Source of the DNA: Pontederia crassipes
Taxonomy: Eukaryota; Streptophyta; Magnoliopsida; Commelinales; Pontederiaceae
Assembly: GCA_030549335.1 (NCBI GenBank)
Contig: CM060187.1
Span: forward strand, 8,122,001-8,186,000
Length of the DNA: 64,000 nt
Direction of reading: 5' to 3'
Below, piece by piece: positions 24,937 to 36,830 of the stretch. A model generated the notes under the pieces. The model did no database searches, was not told where the DNA came from, and saw only the letters and a list, made by a program, of their open reading frames with translations. The stretch's first letter is position 1, and every line of letters begins with the position of its first letter. A program made the position numbers and the translations under genes.

Positions 24937-25222
24937 GAAATCCAATTCAACACTCTAGAACCAAACATATTGACTCGCGATATCATTTCATTAGAGAGCA
25001 TGTGACCCTTAAGGGCATTGTCATTGAACATATGTCCACTAAAGTTCAACTTGTAGATATATTTATAAACCCTAAGTGAAGAACGTTTTTGTATGCTTAG
25101 AAGGGAATTATGAATGATGGAATCTTAATTGCACATCAATTCTAAGTAAAAGTGACTTGGTTATGCAATATCACTTTTGACATGAATTGAACATTAAAAG
25201 TGTTGCACAATACTTACATTTA
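24937..25222. other. Loop of the giant inverted repeat
   Basis: About 286 bp that is not repeated in inverted form. Pairing stops at TTCACA (24931-24936) on the left and resumes at TGTGAA (25223-25228) on the right. The loop is AT-rich, has no open frame, and does not look like a second LTR or a tRNA primer site. Confidence 0.65.
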
Positions 25223-26060
25223 TGTGAAATAAATCCCTGGAACAAAATCTCAATGGTTAAAATTTTGAAAAGTTGCTATCAAACTAGGATCGATCGACCG
25301 ATATGCTCCACCGTTCGACCGGTATATGACTGCAACTAGTTGACATCCATCGGCTAATGGATTATTTATTGCAAAAATAACTATCGGGTCGACCGCTGGA
25401 CATGATCGGTCGACCGGTATATGTCAAAATGACACACATATAAGAAATCGACCGCACGATCGATCTACCCATTTTTTCTCACTCGACCGCTGCCCTAGCC
25501 ACTACCGTCCAACCTTCCGTGACATTGCCGCCGAACTCCGGCCATCGTCATCATCACCCCATCTCACTGGCCGGCCAACCCTCTAGCCGTCCGTCGGTAA
25601 CCCCTATCGCCGCCGACCTCCCTCATCTGTCACTCTCTCTCTTCACTTTCGATCTCCACCATGGTCACCGTCTTCCTTCCTCTTCGCTCTGGTTGCCATA
25701 TTCTTTCCTTTCGGCTGCCCTCTACTGGTCAAATCATATTCCCTCCGTTTCCTTCTCCACCGACCTTTCAGCCGCCATCGACCTCCCTCTCGACCGCCAC
25801 CGCCTTTCTCTCCGCCGGTCGCCCTCTCTTTCTTCTCTCCGTCGTCAGAGCCCTCTTCACTCCGGTGCCCTCTTCGTCGACTAATCCGGCGACCCTTCAC
25901 TCTCCGGTGCCCTCTTCTCTTGGATGATCTTCCTTTCCATCTGCCCTCTCCACTTCTTCCTTTTGGTCGCTGTCACTGTCTCCCTCTCCTTCCGGCGCCT
26001 CTTTCGACCACTGGACACCCCTTCCATTCTTTTCAGCCATTGGCCATCATTGTTGAATCG

Positions 26061-27357
26061 ATGGTCGATGATGAAGGGTATTCACATATTCGGCTAGTCT
26101 TTCAATGTCGTCATCATTTTCTATGGCTCAGGTGCACGTAGCATTCAAGTCCTTCCAAATGAGCCCGAACCTGACTCCGAACTGGAACCTCAACCTGTGA
26201 CTGTCCAACGTGGACGAGGATGATCCCGTGGATGTTCTCATCAGCCACCTTCAATTGACTGTACTAATTTTGATAGTCATCTCTTTGTCACCAGGGCCAT
26301 CTCTACTTCTTTTGATGCCTTGTATGCCTCTCGTGATGTCCGACGTGCTTACACTGTTTATTGGGATGCTTTTAACATTTCATATGTTCAGGAGAAGTTC
26401 GAAAATATCGATTGGATGCCACTTCTCTCTCACAAAGCGTGTGTATCCTCGTGTTCATCATTTCTATGTGAACATGACGATCACTCGAAAGGCTATCATC
26501 ACCTATTTTTTTGGCATACTCATTTATTTTGATCGTGACCATCTCTGTCATATCTTTGGTGTCAAATGACCTTTACCCAGTCTCTACTCATCTGTCACTC
26601 ATGGTTGGCCTTTCGATTATCTACCAATGGCAAATGACATTCGTACGATGTTTGGTGAACAAGATATCCACCATACCATCGAATCATCTTATAGGCATCT
26701 TCATTCATCCATGAAAATGGCTCACCACATTCTGAGTCGTATGATCACCCCTCGAGCCGGGCACTATACAGAAGTTACCCACTTTGATTTGTTTTTTCTC
26801 CATTGTCTCTGTATTTGAGATGTCTCCTTTCTCCATTTTGGTCATTTCATTTTCTATCACATGGATTACACCTTTCAGAAGGTTTCCGTCGGTACTCGTG
26901 GTTGACATCCCTTCTATTTTGGAGCTTGGATCACTAAGATTTTACTTCATTTGGTGTCTAACATTCCTGTGGACGAGGAGTACATCTGACCCTGTCCCAT
27001 TGACGTCATCGGTTCAGCGACCTTGCACCGAAAGCATCTTAGGGTGGGAGAGCCAACAACGATAGATACTGACGATGGAGATGATGCCACAGTGCCCATG
27101 GATACTCAGGACATACCAGAGATTGACCCTAGCATCCTCCGCCCTCGGCAGCCTAGAATTCCTATAGCACCTATGATTTCATGGCCATTTCACAGCAGGT
27201 GGATGTCATAGAACGTCGCGTGACCTAGATGGATTGTCTTGTTCGACGGATGGAGTGTGACTCCCAATATCTTGTTAGCTCACTACATGCCTATTATGCA
27301 TCGCAGGGATTCATTCCACCCGTAGCTCGTGATTATGATAGTTCCGATGAGATGTAG
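26061..27357 (+). pseudogene. Gag-like frame of the palindromic element, right copy (broken)
   Basis: The plus-strand counterpart of 22950-24124 starts at an ATG at 26061 (MVDDEGYSHIRLVFQC). It continues through LYASRDVRRAYTVYWD, MKMAHHILSRMITPR and EPTTIDTDDGDDATVP, and ends DYDSSDEM then a stop at 27355. It is more complete at its 3' end than the left copy but also frameshifted. The stretch upstream (25480-26060) is GC-rich and translates as Pro/Ser/Arg-rich low-complexity sequence in all frames, so it is probably leader. Function is not recognised beyond similarity in style to plant retrotransposon gag-like proteins. Confidence 0.55.
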
Positions 27358-27766
27358 ATTGGTTACCTCCCTCTTTGATGATGTCAAAAGGGGGAAAGTT
27401 TGGTTGGAATGGGACGATGTGTTATGTGTTTGCGTTTGTACTAGTGTCGTGCACCATTGTGTAGTGACTACAGTCACATTTGTTAGTGCATGAACACATG
27501 ATGTATTATCGACTATGGATGTAATGTGATGACTTTTTCTTATGCCTTATTTGCTTTCATATCTATTTTGTTCCTTATTTGATGTCAAAATGTTCATATT
27601 GTTCCATATTATTATGACAATATAAAGGCCACTTATCTAGGGGGAGAAAATGTGAAATATGCATAATTGTAGGGAGAGCTTGCTCACTACTTACTATCTA
27701 AACTTACATTTCATTTTTTTCTCTCTTTATCATCCAATTAATTTGTCATCACAAAAAAGGGGAGAT

Positions 27767-27822
27767 TGTTGAATCTCATGTTTTGATGATAATAAATTAA
27801 ATTGGACATAAAAGTTACTAAT
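27767..27822 (+). repeat. Right LTR of the palindromic element, first 56 bp
   Basis: Begins TGTTGAATC immediately after the purine tract AAAAAAGGGGAGAT (27753-27766) and matches the start of the left LTR. It stops at the Athila insertion. The rest of this LTR resumes at 40456. Confidence 0.85.
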
Positions 27823-29701
27823 TGATGCGTGCAAAATAAGCGCAAATATACTAGCAAGTATACTATATCGTATCAAGAAATAAAGTGTGAATAAGAGTGT
27901 CGGACCCACGAGGACTAGAGATTAATAATCTTCTTCTCTAAAAGTTATTGTAAAAAAAATCGAGGAATCAAATCTCAAATTATCAATTAAGATAAGAAAG
28001 TGAGAAAACAAATGAAAATGGTGCCCAATTGTGCAAAAATCAATAATAATGATGAGTTAGGATCCAACTTCGTATCCCCTTGTTATCTCCTAATTAATCA
28101 ATAAATCATCAATTAAACTTCTAGTGGAAAGCAGTTTCTCATCAATATTGATCTCAAAAACTTGAGAATCAAACTAATTCGATAAAAGTGTCACTAAGGC
28201 TATTGAAACCTCAATCAACCATAATTTTACTTTGAACTAGAATGCTTTAAGATGCAACTTATAAACATAAATATAGTGTTAAAAAACTTGAGGAACTAAT
28301 TATCTCAGATTAAAATAAGATTATGATTTTTGAAAAACTCAATACATAAAATCATTAAATATAAAAGACTCAAAATCTTGAGAACCTAACTATTCTAATC
28401 GAGATTAAGTCCAACTAGATGAAAACTCAATCAAACTGCACATAACCATGATCATGATGCATAGAGTACAAATCCTAAGTCCGAAATATAGCAATTAGAA
28501 ATCCCAATTTAGCACCCCGCCCGAGTTATCCAGAACTCGGCCCGGGTCTATAAAATAAAAGTCGGTTCGGACGAGAAAATACTCTGGCCCGGCCCGGGTT
28601 CTTCAGAACTCGGCCCGGATCAGACAGAAACTTCGATCCCACGCTGTGTAATCAACACTGCCCACGCAAAGAAGAAGTAACCCGGGTTCCGATAAACGCG
28701 GCCCGAGTACAAATAGCTCGGTCCAGGCTCCGCAAAAAAGAACAAACAGCGATTCAATCCGAGTCAAGAACGCGTCCGGGTTTAGAGATACCCGGTCTGG
28801 ATTCTATGATTGCAGAATTCGTGAATCAAATAGAATTTTGGAAGAAAATTTAACGGCTAATCATGCAAAAACTTGCAGAATAATACGACATGAAGATCAC
28901 ATGATATTCCAACATTAACCATGCACAAATTGCAATTTAATAAAAGTCTAATATCCAAATAAATTGAGTGATAAACAAGGTTCAACTCAGTTTTCCCCTA
29001 ACTATAAAACTACTCCATACAGAATTGTTTTGACATCAAATCAATAATGATAAACATGAAATTCATCAGAAGTATTACTAAAGTTTACTTCCAGGAGTCC
29101 GGTGATGCCTCTGTCACGAGCCTCGGCCATGTGGTAGTATCAAGAAGATCGCTGGAAAGACTCCAAGTTGCCTCAGAATTCAGCAATGCAGAAACTTCTC
29201 TTGGAAATCGGACGGCTAGGGCACGAGAATTACATGAGTAAGGGATGCGGACAAAGCCTCCAAACCGTAGTATTTATAGGAGAGAACGTCCTCCTAGGGT
29301 TGGACGTCGTTTTAAGATGTTAACTCGGCCGTCTGATAATATACATCTGATAAGCCAACTCGGCCGGTGTTACCAGGTAACCAGCCCAGGTTCGTTTGTC
29401 GCGCAAAGTTCGACTCGGGTTTGGTCTCACGATCGGCCCGGCCCGAGTGTAATGATGACTCGGCCCGGGTTCTTCTTCAGGATAGTGTTCATGGCATTTT
29501 ATGCTCCAATTTTCACACTCTTTCGGGACAATCACTATGTATCTCCAACTTGATACTCCTGAGATGAAAATAAAAGTTGGTAGCTTTTGACTCTAAAATA
29601 TTTTAGAAAATTAATTAAGAAAAGAGATGCATTCCATGATAAAAACTATGAAAACTAGCCTAAATAATGCATGTAAAACATGTATGAAATTGCCTGCATC
29701 A
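27823..29701 (-). repeat. Athila LTR, complete (3' LTR of the element)
   Basis: This 1879 bp LTR reads TGATGCGTGC to TGCATCA on the plus strand. It contains repeated CTCGGCCCGGGT-type motifs at 28510-28800 and 29330-29480 and a TATTTATAGG box near 29271. It is a direct repeat of 38616-40445. Confidence 0.93.
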
Positions 29702-29716
29702 AATTCCCCCAAGCTT
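29702..29716 (-). other. Athila polypurine tract
   Basis: On the minus strand AAGCTTGGGGGAATT immediately precedes the 3' LTR. Upstream of it lies GCTTGAGGACAAGCAAGAG, a sequence commonly seen before the 3' LTR in plant gypsy elements of this branch. Confidence 0.85.
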
Positions 29717-30039
29717 GAACTCTTGCTTGTCCTCAAGCAAACTCCACGGCAAGACTCAAGAACCATAAATGAACCATCATAGTCTCCATCCCATGACTAA
29801 TAACTTTTCCACTACCATTGTTTTACAAGTCCATCGCCAAAGTATCTAACCTCAATCCAAAACCCAGCCTCATAAAATTTCTGGATCTTAAATAGTTTAA
29901 ACTTATTCTCGTTCAACTCCGTGCATGAAAATATATAGCCTATCAAATAATAGCATTAATGTTGAATGCAAAAAAGTAAACAGTGAGCTTAATTTTACTT
30001 TATTCACCCATTTATTTTCATGCAAAATTAATTACTCAC

Positions 30040-30358
30040 GTGCTTCTCCATGTTGCTCAAGGTGGTCCATGTAATAGGCTTTCGACCGACGGATCCTAGA
30101 CCAGTTGGTCATAGGTCGCCAAGCAAGAATTCCCTACGGATCTAATTGCCCGAACACACCAAGGTTCTAGATAAATGCATCGTTTAAAACTTGTCCTTGT
30201 ATACTGATTTGGTACTCTTGTGCTTCTCCATATTGTGCAAGGTAGTTCATGTAATAGGCTTTCGACCGATGGATCCCAAAGCAGTTGCCCTTAGGTCGCC
30301 AGGCAAGAATCCCCTATGGGTCTAATCGCCCGAACGCACCTAGGTTCCGAATAACACA
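30040..30358. repeat. Tandem duplication of about 180 bp in the Athila 3' region
   Basis: Two diverged copies begin GTGCTTCTCCAT at 30040 and again near 30219. Both contain ATGTAATAGGCTTTCGACCG, AGGTCGCCA and CGAACGCACC-like segments. The block is non-coding and lies between the ORF1-like frame and the polypurine tract. Confidence 0.8.
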
Positions 30359-31081
30359 ATTATACCTTCTTATAATTTTTGGGGTTCAACTAACCCTCTT
30401 TCAAATTTATTTATTTTAAGCTCACAAAATACTTTATGCATTCAATAAAAAAGCTACTACCATCAAGACGTAAAATAAAGATAAGAAATGAAATGCGAAC
30501 ATGAACAAGAATGAGTGGTCTAAGTAACATAATTTTACTTGGCAACATACACTTTCCAATTTACCCAATACTAAGGTGATGGAAGAGGTAAAATTATGGC
30601 AATAAAATTTTATATGTGCACGGGGTGTCCTTGAATTTCACTTAAGTGCAATTAAGAAGAACCAGCAATAAGGGAACATGATGGTGAATGGTATTTTTAT
30701 GATTTTTTTTAAATTTTTATGGATTTTCATAAGATGCAAAAGATAACGCAAATGTGGAATACTGAAATAAATTAAAATAAAGCAAACATGCTGATGCGGT
30801 ATAATAAGCAAATATGATGCATGAAATATAACCTCCCTAAGCTTGAACTAAACACTGTCCTCAGTGTTAGCTAGACAAGGTAAGGAGTACAAGAAAAAGA
30901 CTCTAAAACATAGAAAAGAAGAAAGGAAAAGACACGACAAGCTAGCCCAGCTCTGGAGGCGGTGAAGTGGCGGATACTGTCCAAAGTAGTCTTGAACCAA
31001 CTATTCAAGGTGATCCTGGTGGTCGCTAAGCTGCTGAAATTGAGCTTGAGTTTCCTGATGGTGCTGTTGCATCAGTTGGTA

Positions 31082-32188
31082 CTATCGCTCTTGGCCCGCA
31101 AGAAGTGCGGCTAATGTATCCTCCAGAGCAGAGACATCGAAACTGGCAGAGGTAGATGCATAAGTCGGCTGAGATGTGGACTCGGGCTGAAGTGGTGGAC
31201 TCGAAGCCATAAAGGATGGCTGTGGGTGCTGTGAAGGCCCCTCATCAGGGACTGGATCCTCATCATCTGGATCTGGATGAGCATGAGGGTCTGCTATGTG
31301 GCGAGGCTCCACCTGTCTCAAAGAAGGAAAGTATATCCAGTTCGCATGATCAAAGACAGTTAAACGATCGACATCAGAGCACGGCAGTGTCTCAACTCTA
31401 TTACAAAACTTGAAGACCAGACCACCTGAAGTCCTCTCGAAAAGGTTCATCTGAAGAACCTTGGTCATCCCAATAAATGTGGGTTCAATAGGCACAAGAG
31501 CGGACAGGTCCAGTCCTAGATGGAGGGCAATAGGAGTAATCAGGCCACCATTGATAACTTTGCATGAAGTCCTGGAGACCCGTCTTTGAAAATTATTGGC
31601 TAAGATGGCATCTATGTTAATCTGTCTTCCTTCCACTATAGCCCACAATATCTCTAGTTCTTTAGTATTAATGGTACCCTCACTTTCTCCTCTACCACAG
31701 ATGGTATAAAAGATGATCATGTGAACATATTGAAATACTGGATTCTGAATAAGACTCGCCTTTGCTCGGAAAGGAAAGAAGGGCTTATCATTGGTTATGA
31801 CTTTCCAGAAGGCAGCTCCCTAAAACTCAGGAGAAGTAGTAGAAGACTCCAGTAGGGTAAATCCATAAATAGAGTTAAACTCTAGCATTGAAAAACTATA
31901 TTCATTATTAGAAAGTCGGAAGCTAACTCGATGGCGCCGAGCAAAGCACTCATAAGCATATGAATTGAAGAACTCATGGCACTTCTCGTACGTCGGCCAC
32001 CATTGATCCAGAAAGATCCGCATCTCCACCCGGGTGGGAGTAACAGTGAAGAAGAACATCTACTGGTAGCGTTTGCGTTGGGTAGAATCCCTGAACTCGA
32101 GACTGGTGGGTCGTGGCGATCGTTCTTCTTGTCGTGGAGCTTCATTGTCATGGGAGCGATGGACAATAGACTTCTGGTGAGGTTGCAT
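31082..32188 (-). pseudogene. ATHILA ORF1-like protein gene (two in-frame stops)
   Basis: A continuous minus-strand frame of 369 codons from an ATG at 32188, interrupted by two TAG stops (near 32060 and 31818). It reads RIFLDQWWPTYEKCHEFF, SMLEFNSIYGF and MIIFYTICGRGESEGTI, then GGLITPIALHLGLD, and ends in a Pro/Gln/Ser-rich acidic tail. This is the pattern of the plant ATHILA ORF-1 family, whose biochemical role is unknown. It lies downstream of integrase, in the place of the env-like third gene of some Athila elements. It shows no signal peptide or membrane segment that I can see. Confidence 0.75.
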
Positions 32189-32199
32189 AGTGAAATATG

Positions 32200-33180
32200 G
32201 CTTTAGACGCGATCTGTGTAACAACCCAGCATGGGTTGAAGGTTGCTCGGCCCGGGTTTGTAATAGACGCAGCTGAACGAAGACTCGGACCGGGTATAAT
32301 GTCGACGCGACTTGGGCTGGTGATAGCGCGGAAGTTGGCGGCTAAATGATAAGCCCGATCCGGGTGTAATGAGGGCGCAGGCCGGGTTACAGAGGAGCAC
32401 GGTCGCTGGCCGGACTGAAGAGAGGCCGACCACAGGCCGGGTTACACGGAGCGCGGCCTGGGTACTGGTGGTGGCGTGAGTCGGGCTTGGTGCAAGATGG
32501 AGCCCGGCCGGCGTTTACAGAAGATTCAGCATCTAGTTTGAGCATTGGGCTTGTGGATCGTTGAAAGAGGGGACGACGGCGGTGTTGCAGTGCAACAACG
32601 AGAACCTCACGGCGGCGACGTGGAGCAAAGACGGCGGATCTGGAGTAGAGGTGGCAGATTTGATCGCGGCCGGTCGAGGCAGTGTCACTGGGCGGCATAT
32701 CTGGAGCAGGCGGCGGCGCGACGGATCTGGGAAGAAGAGGGCGGCGTGAAGTCTTGGTAGCCGAATCGAAAGACGTGGAAAGTGCCGGTGTCAGAGAAGA
32801 AGGTGTAGAGCGGTGATGTGGTCTCGGAATGCCAATTCGAGCAATTTTTATAGCCAAACCTGGGCTGTGTGACTGCCTTGAAGACTGAGCAGCAATAAAG
32901 CTGCATTAATGGCAGGTAGGTGGCAGTTCAAAGGCCAAAATCTTTTCAAATTTTGAATCTTGTTGTCGGATTCGTCACGTGAACAATCGGCGACAAAGAT
33001 GCGGAAGATGCCCGAGTCAGGTTGTTCAGACACGGGCCGAGTGTAATGATGGTATCGGGCCGGGTGCGATTTGGGCATCGCGTCTGCCCGGCTTGGGTCT
33101 CTGTCAACCCAGCCTGGGTGTCATATACCTATCAAAAGTTCATGGAAAGCATGCATGGGCAGGGTTCAATGTGGCACGGG
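32200..33180. repeat. Spacer rich in CGGCCCGGGT-type motifs between integrase and ORF1
   Basis: About 1 kb of GC-rich non-coding DNA inside the Athila element, containing a dozen or more variants of GCCCGGGTT, GGCCGGGTTAC and CCGGGTGTAAT, densest at 32220-32500 and 33010-33120. The same motif type fills both LTRs. The many overlapping short frames here are composition artefacts. Confidence 0.7.
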
Positions 33181-33424
33181 CCAAGTTGGGCAATTGAAAA
33201 AGGTGAGTAATAATTAAAGAAATGCATAAATTGATGTCAAACGATTCAAAGACCAGAAGGCCGGACTCAATGAAATGAAATTGAAAAGCTAAGAAAACCA
33301 ACTAAGACACAATATAAATAAAAATCTATACTAAATAATAAGGGTTTAGGCAGAGAAGTTCTAAGTTATAGTCGTTAGCTTGACTTTGCCAGCCTTGGCT
33401 TGGGGCTCATGCAGAATCATGTAG

Positions 33425-34330
33425 TTAATTTTTGCAAGTTTGACACCACTCAAATAGTGCTTGAGCCTGTGTCCATTGACTCAAATAGCGCATTTCTACA
33501 TCTCCAAAAGGAGAAGAACTGACTACTATATATGGCCCCGTCCATCTTGACTTGAGTTTACCAGGAAACAATGTAAGTCTGCTTTCATAAAGGAGGACTT
33601 GTTGTCCACGTCGAAAGTCCTTAGTTTGAATATTTTGGTCATACCATCTTTGTGTTCGCTCCTTATAGATCTTACTATTCTCATAAGCATTGTTTTGGAA
33701 CTCTTCGAGCTCGTTTAGTTTAAGTAGTCGCTCATTGTCCGACAAGGTTGGGTTCAGATTTAAAAATTTTGTAGCCTAGTAAGCCTTGTGTTCCAATTAT
33801 ACGGGTAGATGACACACATTCCCATAAACTAATCTATATGGTGACATACTTATGGGTGTTTTAAATGCAGTTCGATAAGCCCACAATGCGTCATCTAGCT
33901 TGAGAGACCAATCTTTTCTGGAGGAGGATGCGCTTAATTTCTCGGTTTGACACCTCTATTTGGCCACATGATTGAGCATGGTAAGGAGTACTCAACTTGT
34001 GGGTGACTCCAAACTTAGCCACTAACCCTGCAAACGACCTATTGCAAAAGTTTGTGCCATTGTCACTGATGATAGCTTTAGGTGTATCAAATCGAGTAAA
34101 AATATTTTTCCTTAAAAAATTAATAACTACCTTAGCGTCATTAATGGGAGTAGCAATCGCCTCAACCCACTTAGACACATAGTCTACGGCAACTAGAATG
34201 TACTAATTGTTCATTGACTTAAGGAAGGGCCCTATAAAGTCAATGCCCCACACATCAAATATATCACAATAAAGAATATTATTCAGAGGCATTTTGTCAC
34301 GTTTAGATATATTACCTGTCCTCTGGCAAC
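33425..34330 (-). pseudogene. Athila integrase (broken)
   Basis: The minus strand carries the integrase core: [12 protein letters not shown], then [11 protein letters not shown] with the second Asp, then [16 protein letters not shown] with the catalytic Glu, in D,D-35-E spacing. A C-terminal segment (33425-33745) includes SRWTGPYIV. Zinc-finger sequence is only partly legible upstream, near 34320-34350 (a Cys-rich CDRCQRT-type motif). Frameshifts separate core and tail. Confidence 0.85.
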
Positions 34331-34393
34331 GATCACAAGACTTACAAAATACCTATGCATCTTTGAATAGGGCTGACCAATACAAACCGCTTT

Positions 34394-36000
34394 CTAGGAC
34401 CTTGGCCGCGATGCGATTGGGACCAAAGTATCCTCCGGCCTCCCCGTTATGGCAATGTTGCAGAACGCTTTGAATTTCACTTTCAGGGATGCACATGCGA
34501 ATAATCTAATCTGCACAAATCTTAAACAAGTATGGGTCCTCCCAGAGATAGCGGGAACTTTCTCTTTTTCTACGTGGTCCATTCAGAGGGAATCCATTTT
34601 TCTGCAAAGAAATTGGCATAATCAGCAAACCATGGAAGTTCATCACTTGCCTTTGCCTCTTCCAAAAGGGAGATTGAGAAAATTTATTCATCTGGAAATT
34701 CTTCTAAGATAGTGTTTTCGTCAATGGGTGTTGACTCAAGTCGGGAGAGGTGATTTGCAACAACATTCTCTGTTCCCTTCTTGTTTTTCACTTCAACATC
34801 AAACTCCTAAAGCAAAAGTATCCATCTCAATAGTCATGGTTTTGTTTCCTTCTTGGTCATCAAATGTCGAATTGCCGCATGATCTGTGAAAACAATAACC
34901 TTAGAGCAAATCAAATATGATCAAAATTTATCAAATGCATATATAATAGCCAAAAACTCTTTCTCTGTAGTCGCATAGTTCATTTGAGTAAGCGTGAGAG
35001 TGCGACTGGCATTATAAATGACACCTTGTCCCTCCTTTGCCCGAGAACTGCACCTATGGAGCCATCACTGGCATCACACATTAGTTCAAAAGGCGAGCTC
35101 CAATCCGGTGTCACTACCACCGGGGCAGATATTAGTTTCTCCTTCAAAATTTCAAAAGCAAAAAGACAACTAGAATCAAACGTGAATTTGACATCTTTAG
35201 AGAGGAGGTTAGTGAGTGGCTTAGTGATTTTTGAAAAATCTTTTATGAATCTACTGTAAAAATCAGCATGACCAAGGAAACTTCGCATTGCCTTCACAAA
35301 TGTGGAGGGAGACAACCTTGCAATGACATCAATTTTAGATTAATCAACTTCAATCCATTTTTCACAGATTTTGTGACCCAAAACTATGCCCTCCTTTATC
35401 GTGAAGTGACACTTTTCCCAGTTAAGAACTAGGTTCGTCTCCTTGCATCGCTATAATACAGCAGAGAGATTAGTCAATCAGTTTTCAAAAGAACTTCCAA
35501 ATAAAGTAAAATCATCCATAAAAATTTCAAGAATCTTCTCATTCATGTCTGAAAAGATCGCTATCATGCATCTTTGAAATGAGGCTGAAGCATTGCACTA
35601 GCCAAAAGGCATCCTTCGGTAAGCGAATGTTCCATAAGAACATGTGAAGATTGTCTTTTCCTGATCTTCAGGTGCCACGACAATTTGGTTATATCCTGAA
35701 TAACCATCTAAGAAGCAATAAAAACCATGCTCTGCAACACGCTCAAGCATTTGGTCAATAAAGGGCAATGGAAAATGATCTTTTCGTGTAACTTCGTTTA
35801 GTTTGCGATAGTCTATGCATACATGCCAACCTGTAATAGTCCTGGTAGGAACTAATTCATTACTTGCATTTTTAATAACAGTAGTCCCCCCTTTTTAGGG
35901 ACAACATGAACATGACTAATCCATGAACTATCAGAAATAACATAAAGAAATTGACCACGCAATGACTTTCTTGTGCTTTCTAAGGACAGTTAGCAATTGA
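34394..36000 (-). pseudogene. Athila reverse transcriptase and RNase H (broken)
   Basis: Minus-strand frames include the RT-RNase H linker region VKAMRSFLGHADFYSRFIKDF, followed by FELMCDASDGSIGAVLGQR, the first RNase H acidic motif. Further upstream (35350-35900), translated fragments of the polymerase core are legible in several frames, including the C-I-D-Y-R-K-L-N-type start. This part is heavily fragmented by stops and indels, and no single long frame survives. Confidence 0.8.
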
Positions 36001-36331
36001 GCTTCCATATCTTCGATGAGATCTGCAAAAATAATAACAAGAAAAAAAATCAGTGTCTAGATACACATACTTTAAATGAGAAGGTAATGCTTTAAGTTCA
36101 GGACATAAGGAAGAGTTTTTTGCAATTCTTTTGCTGTGGAGGTTTTCAAAGGGAGTTTTTCCACCGTCTCTTGTTCTTTGACCACCTTAAAATTACATCA
36201 AATCTTCATCATAAATACACGGATTCATCACCACTTCAGGAATAACTACATATAGCTCATCACAGGTATCAACATCTAAAGTGTCAATAGATTAACATGA
36301 AGAAACGAGAAATTTTAAAGAATCTGAAATT

Positions 36332-36830
36332 TTATCTCAAAGTCAATTGGCCCTTTTGGACATCAATCAATGTATTGCCTGTCGCTAGAAAAGGTCGGCC
36401 TAGTATGATTGGAGTGTTAGGCTCAGAATCCATATTTAGAATAAGAAAATCTGCAGGAAAAACAAATTTATCAACTTTAAGAAGTACGTCTTCCAACATG
36501 CCTCTAGGCTTTTTCACATATTGATCAACAAATTGTAACATAATTGAAGTTTCACTCCCAATAACCAAGTTTTAGGGAAATAGAATAAGCCATTAAATTA
36601 ATACTGGCACCTAAATCACATAAAGCCTTAGAGCAATAAAAATCTCCTATAACACATGGTATAGTAAAACTCCCTGGATCCCTTGCTTTTGATGGAATGT
36701 CTTGCTTGCACACCGAACAACATTGTGGTGAAAGCTTAACCAGACCAGTCTTTTCGATCTTTCTCTTGTTGATCAGGATTTCCTTCATAGACTTGGCATA
36801 GGTAGACATCTGTTTAAGAGCTTCAGGCAA
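36332..36830 (-). pseudogene. Athila aspartic protease region
   Basis: The minus strand encodes SFTIPCVIGDFYCSKALCDLGASINLM, shown here by its key motif CDLGASIN (protease active site of this lineage), followed in a second frame by TPIILGRPFLATGNTLIDV. The two halves overlap at about 36552-36568 in different frames, so a frameshift lies between them. Confidence 0.85.

Noticed and set aside
25519-26141. Plus-strand frames rich in Pro, Ser and Arg in the right arm of the palindrome
   Set aside because: The same region in the left arm does not conserve any one frame. It is probably GC-rich leader of the non-autonomous element.
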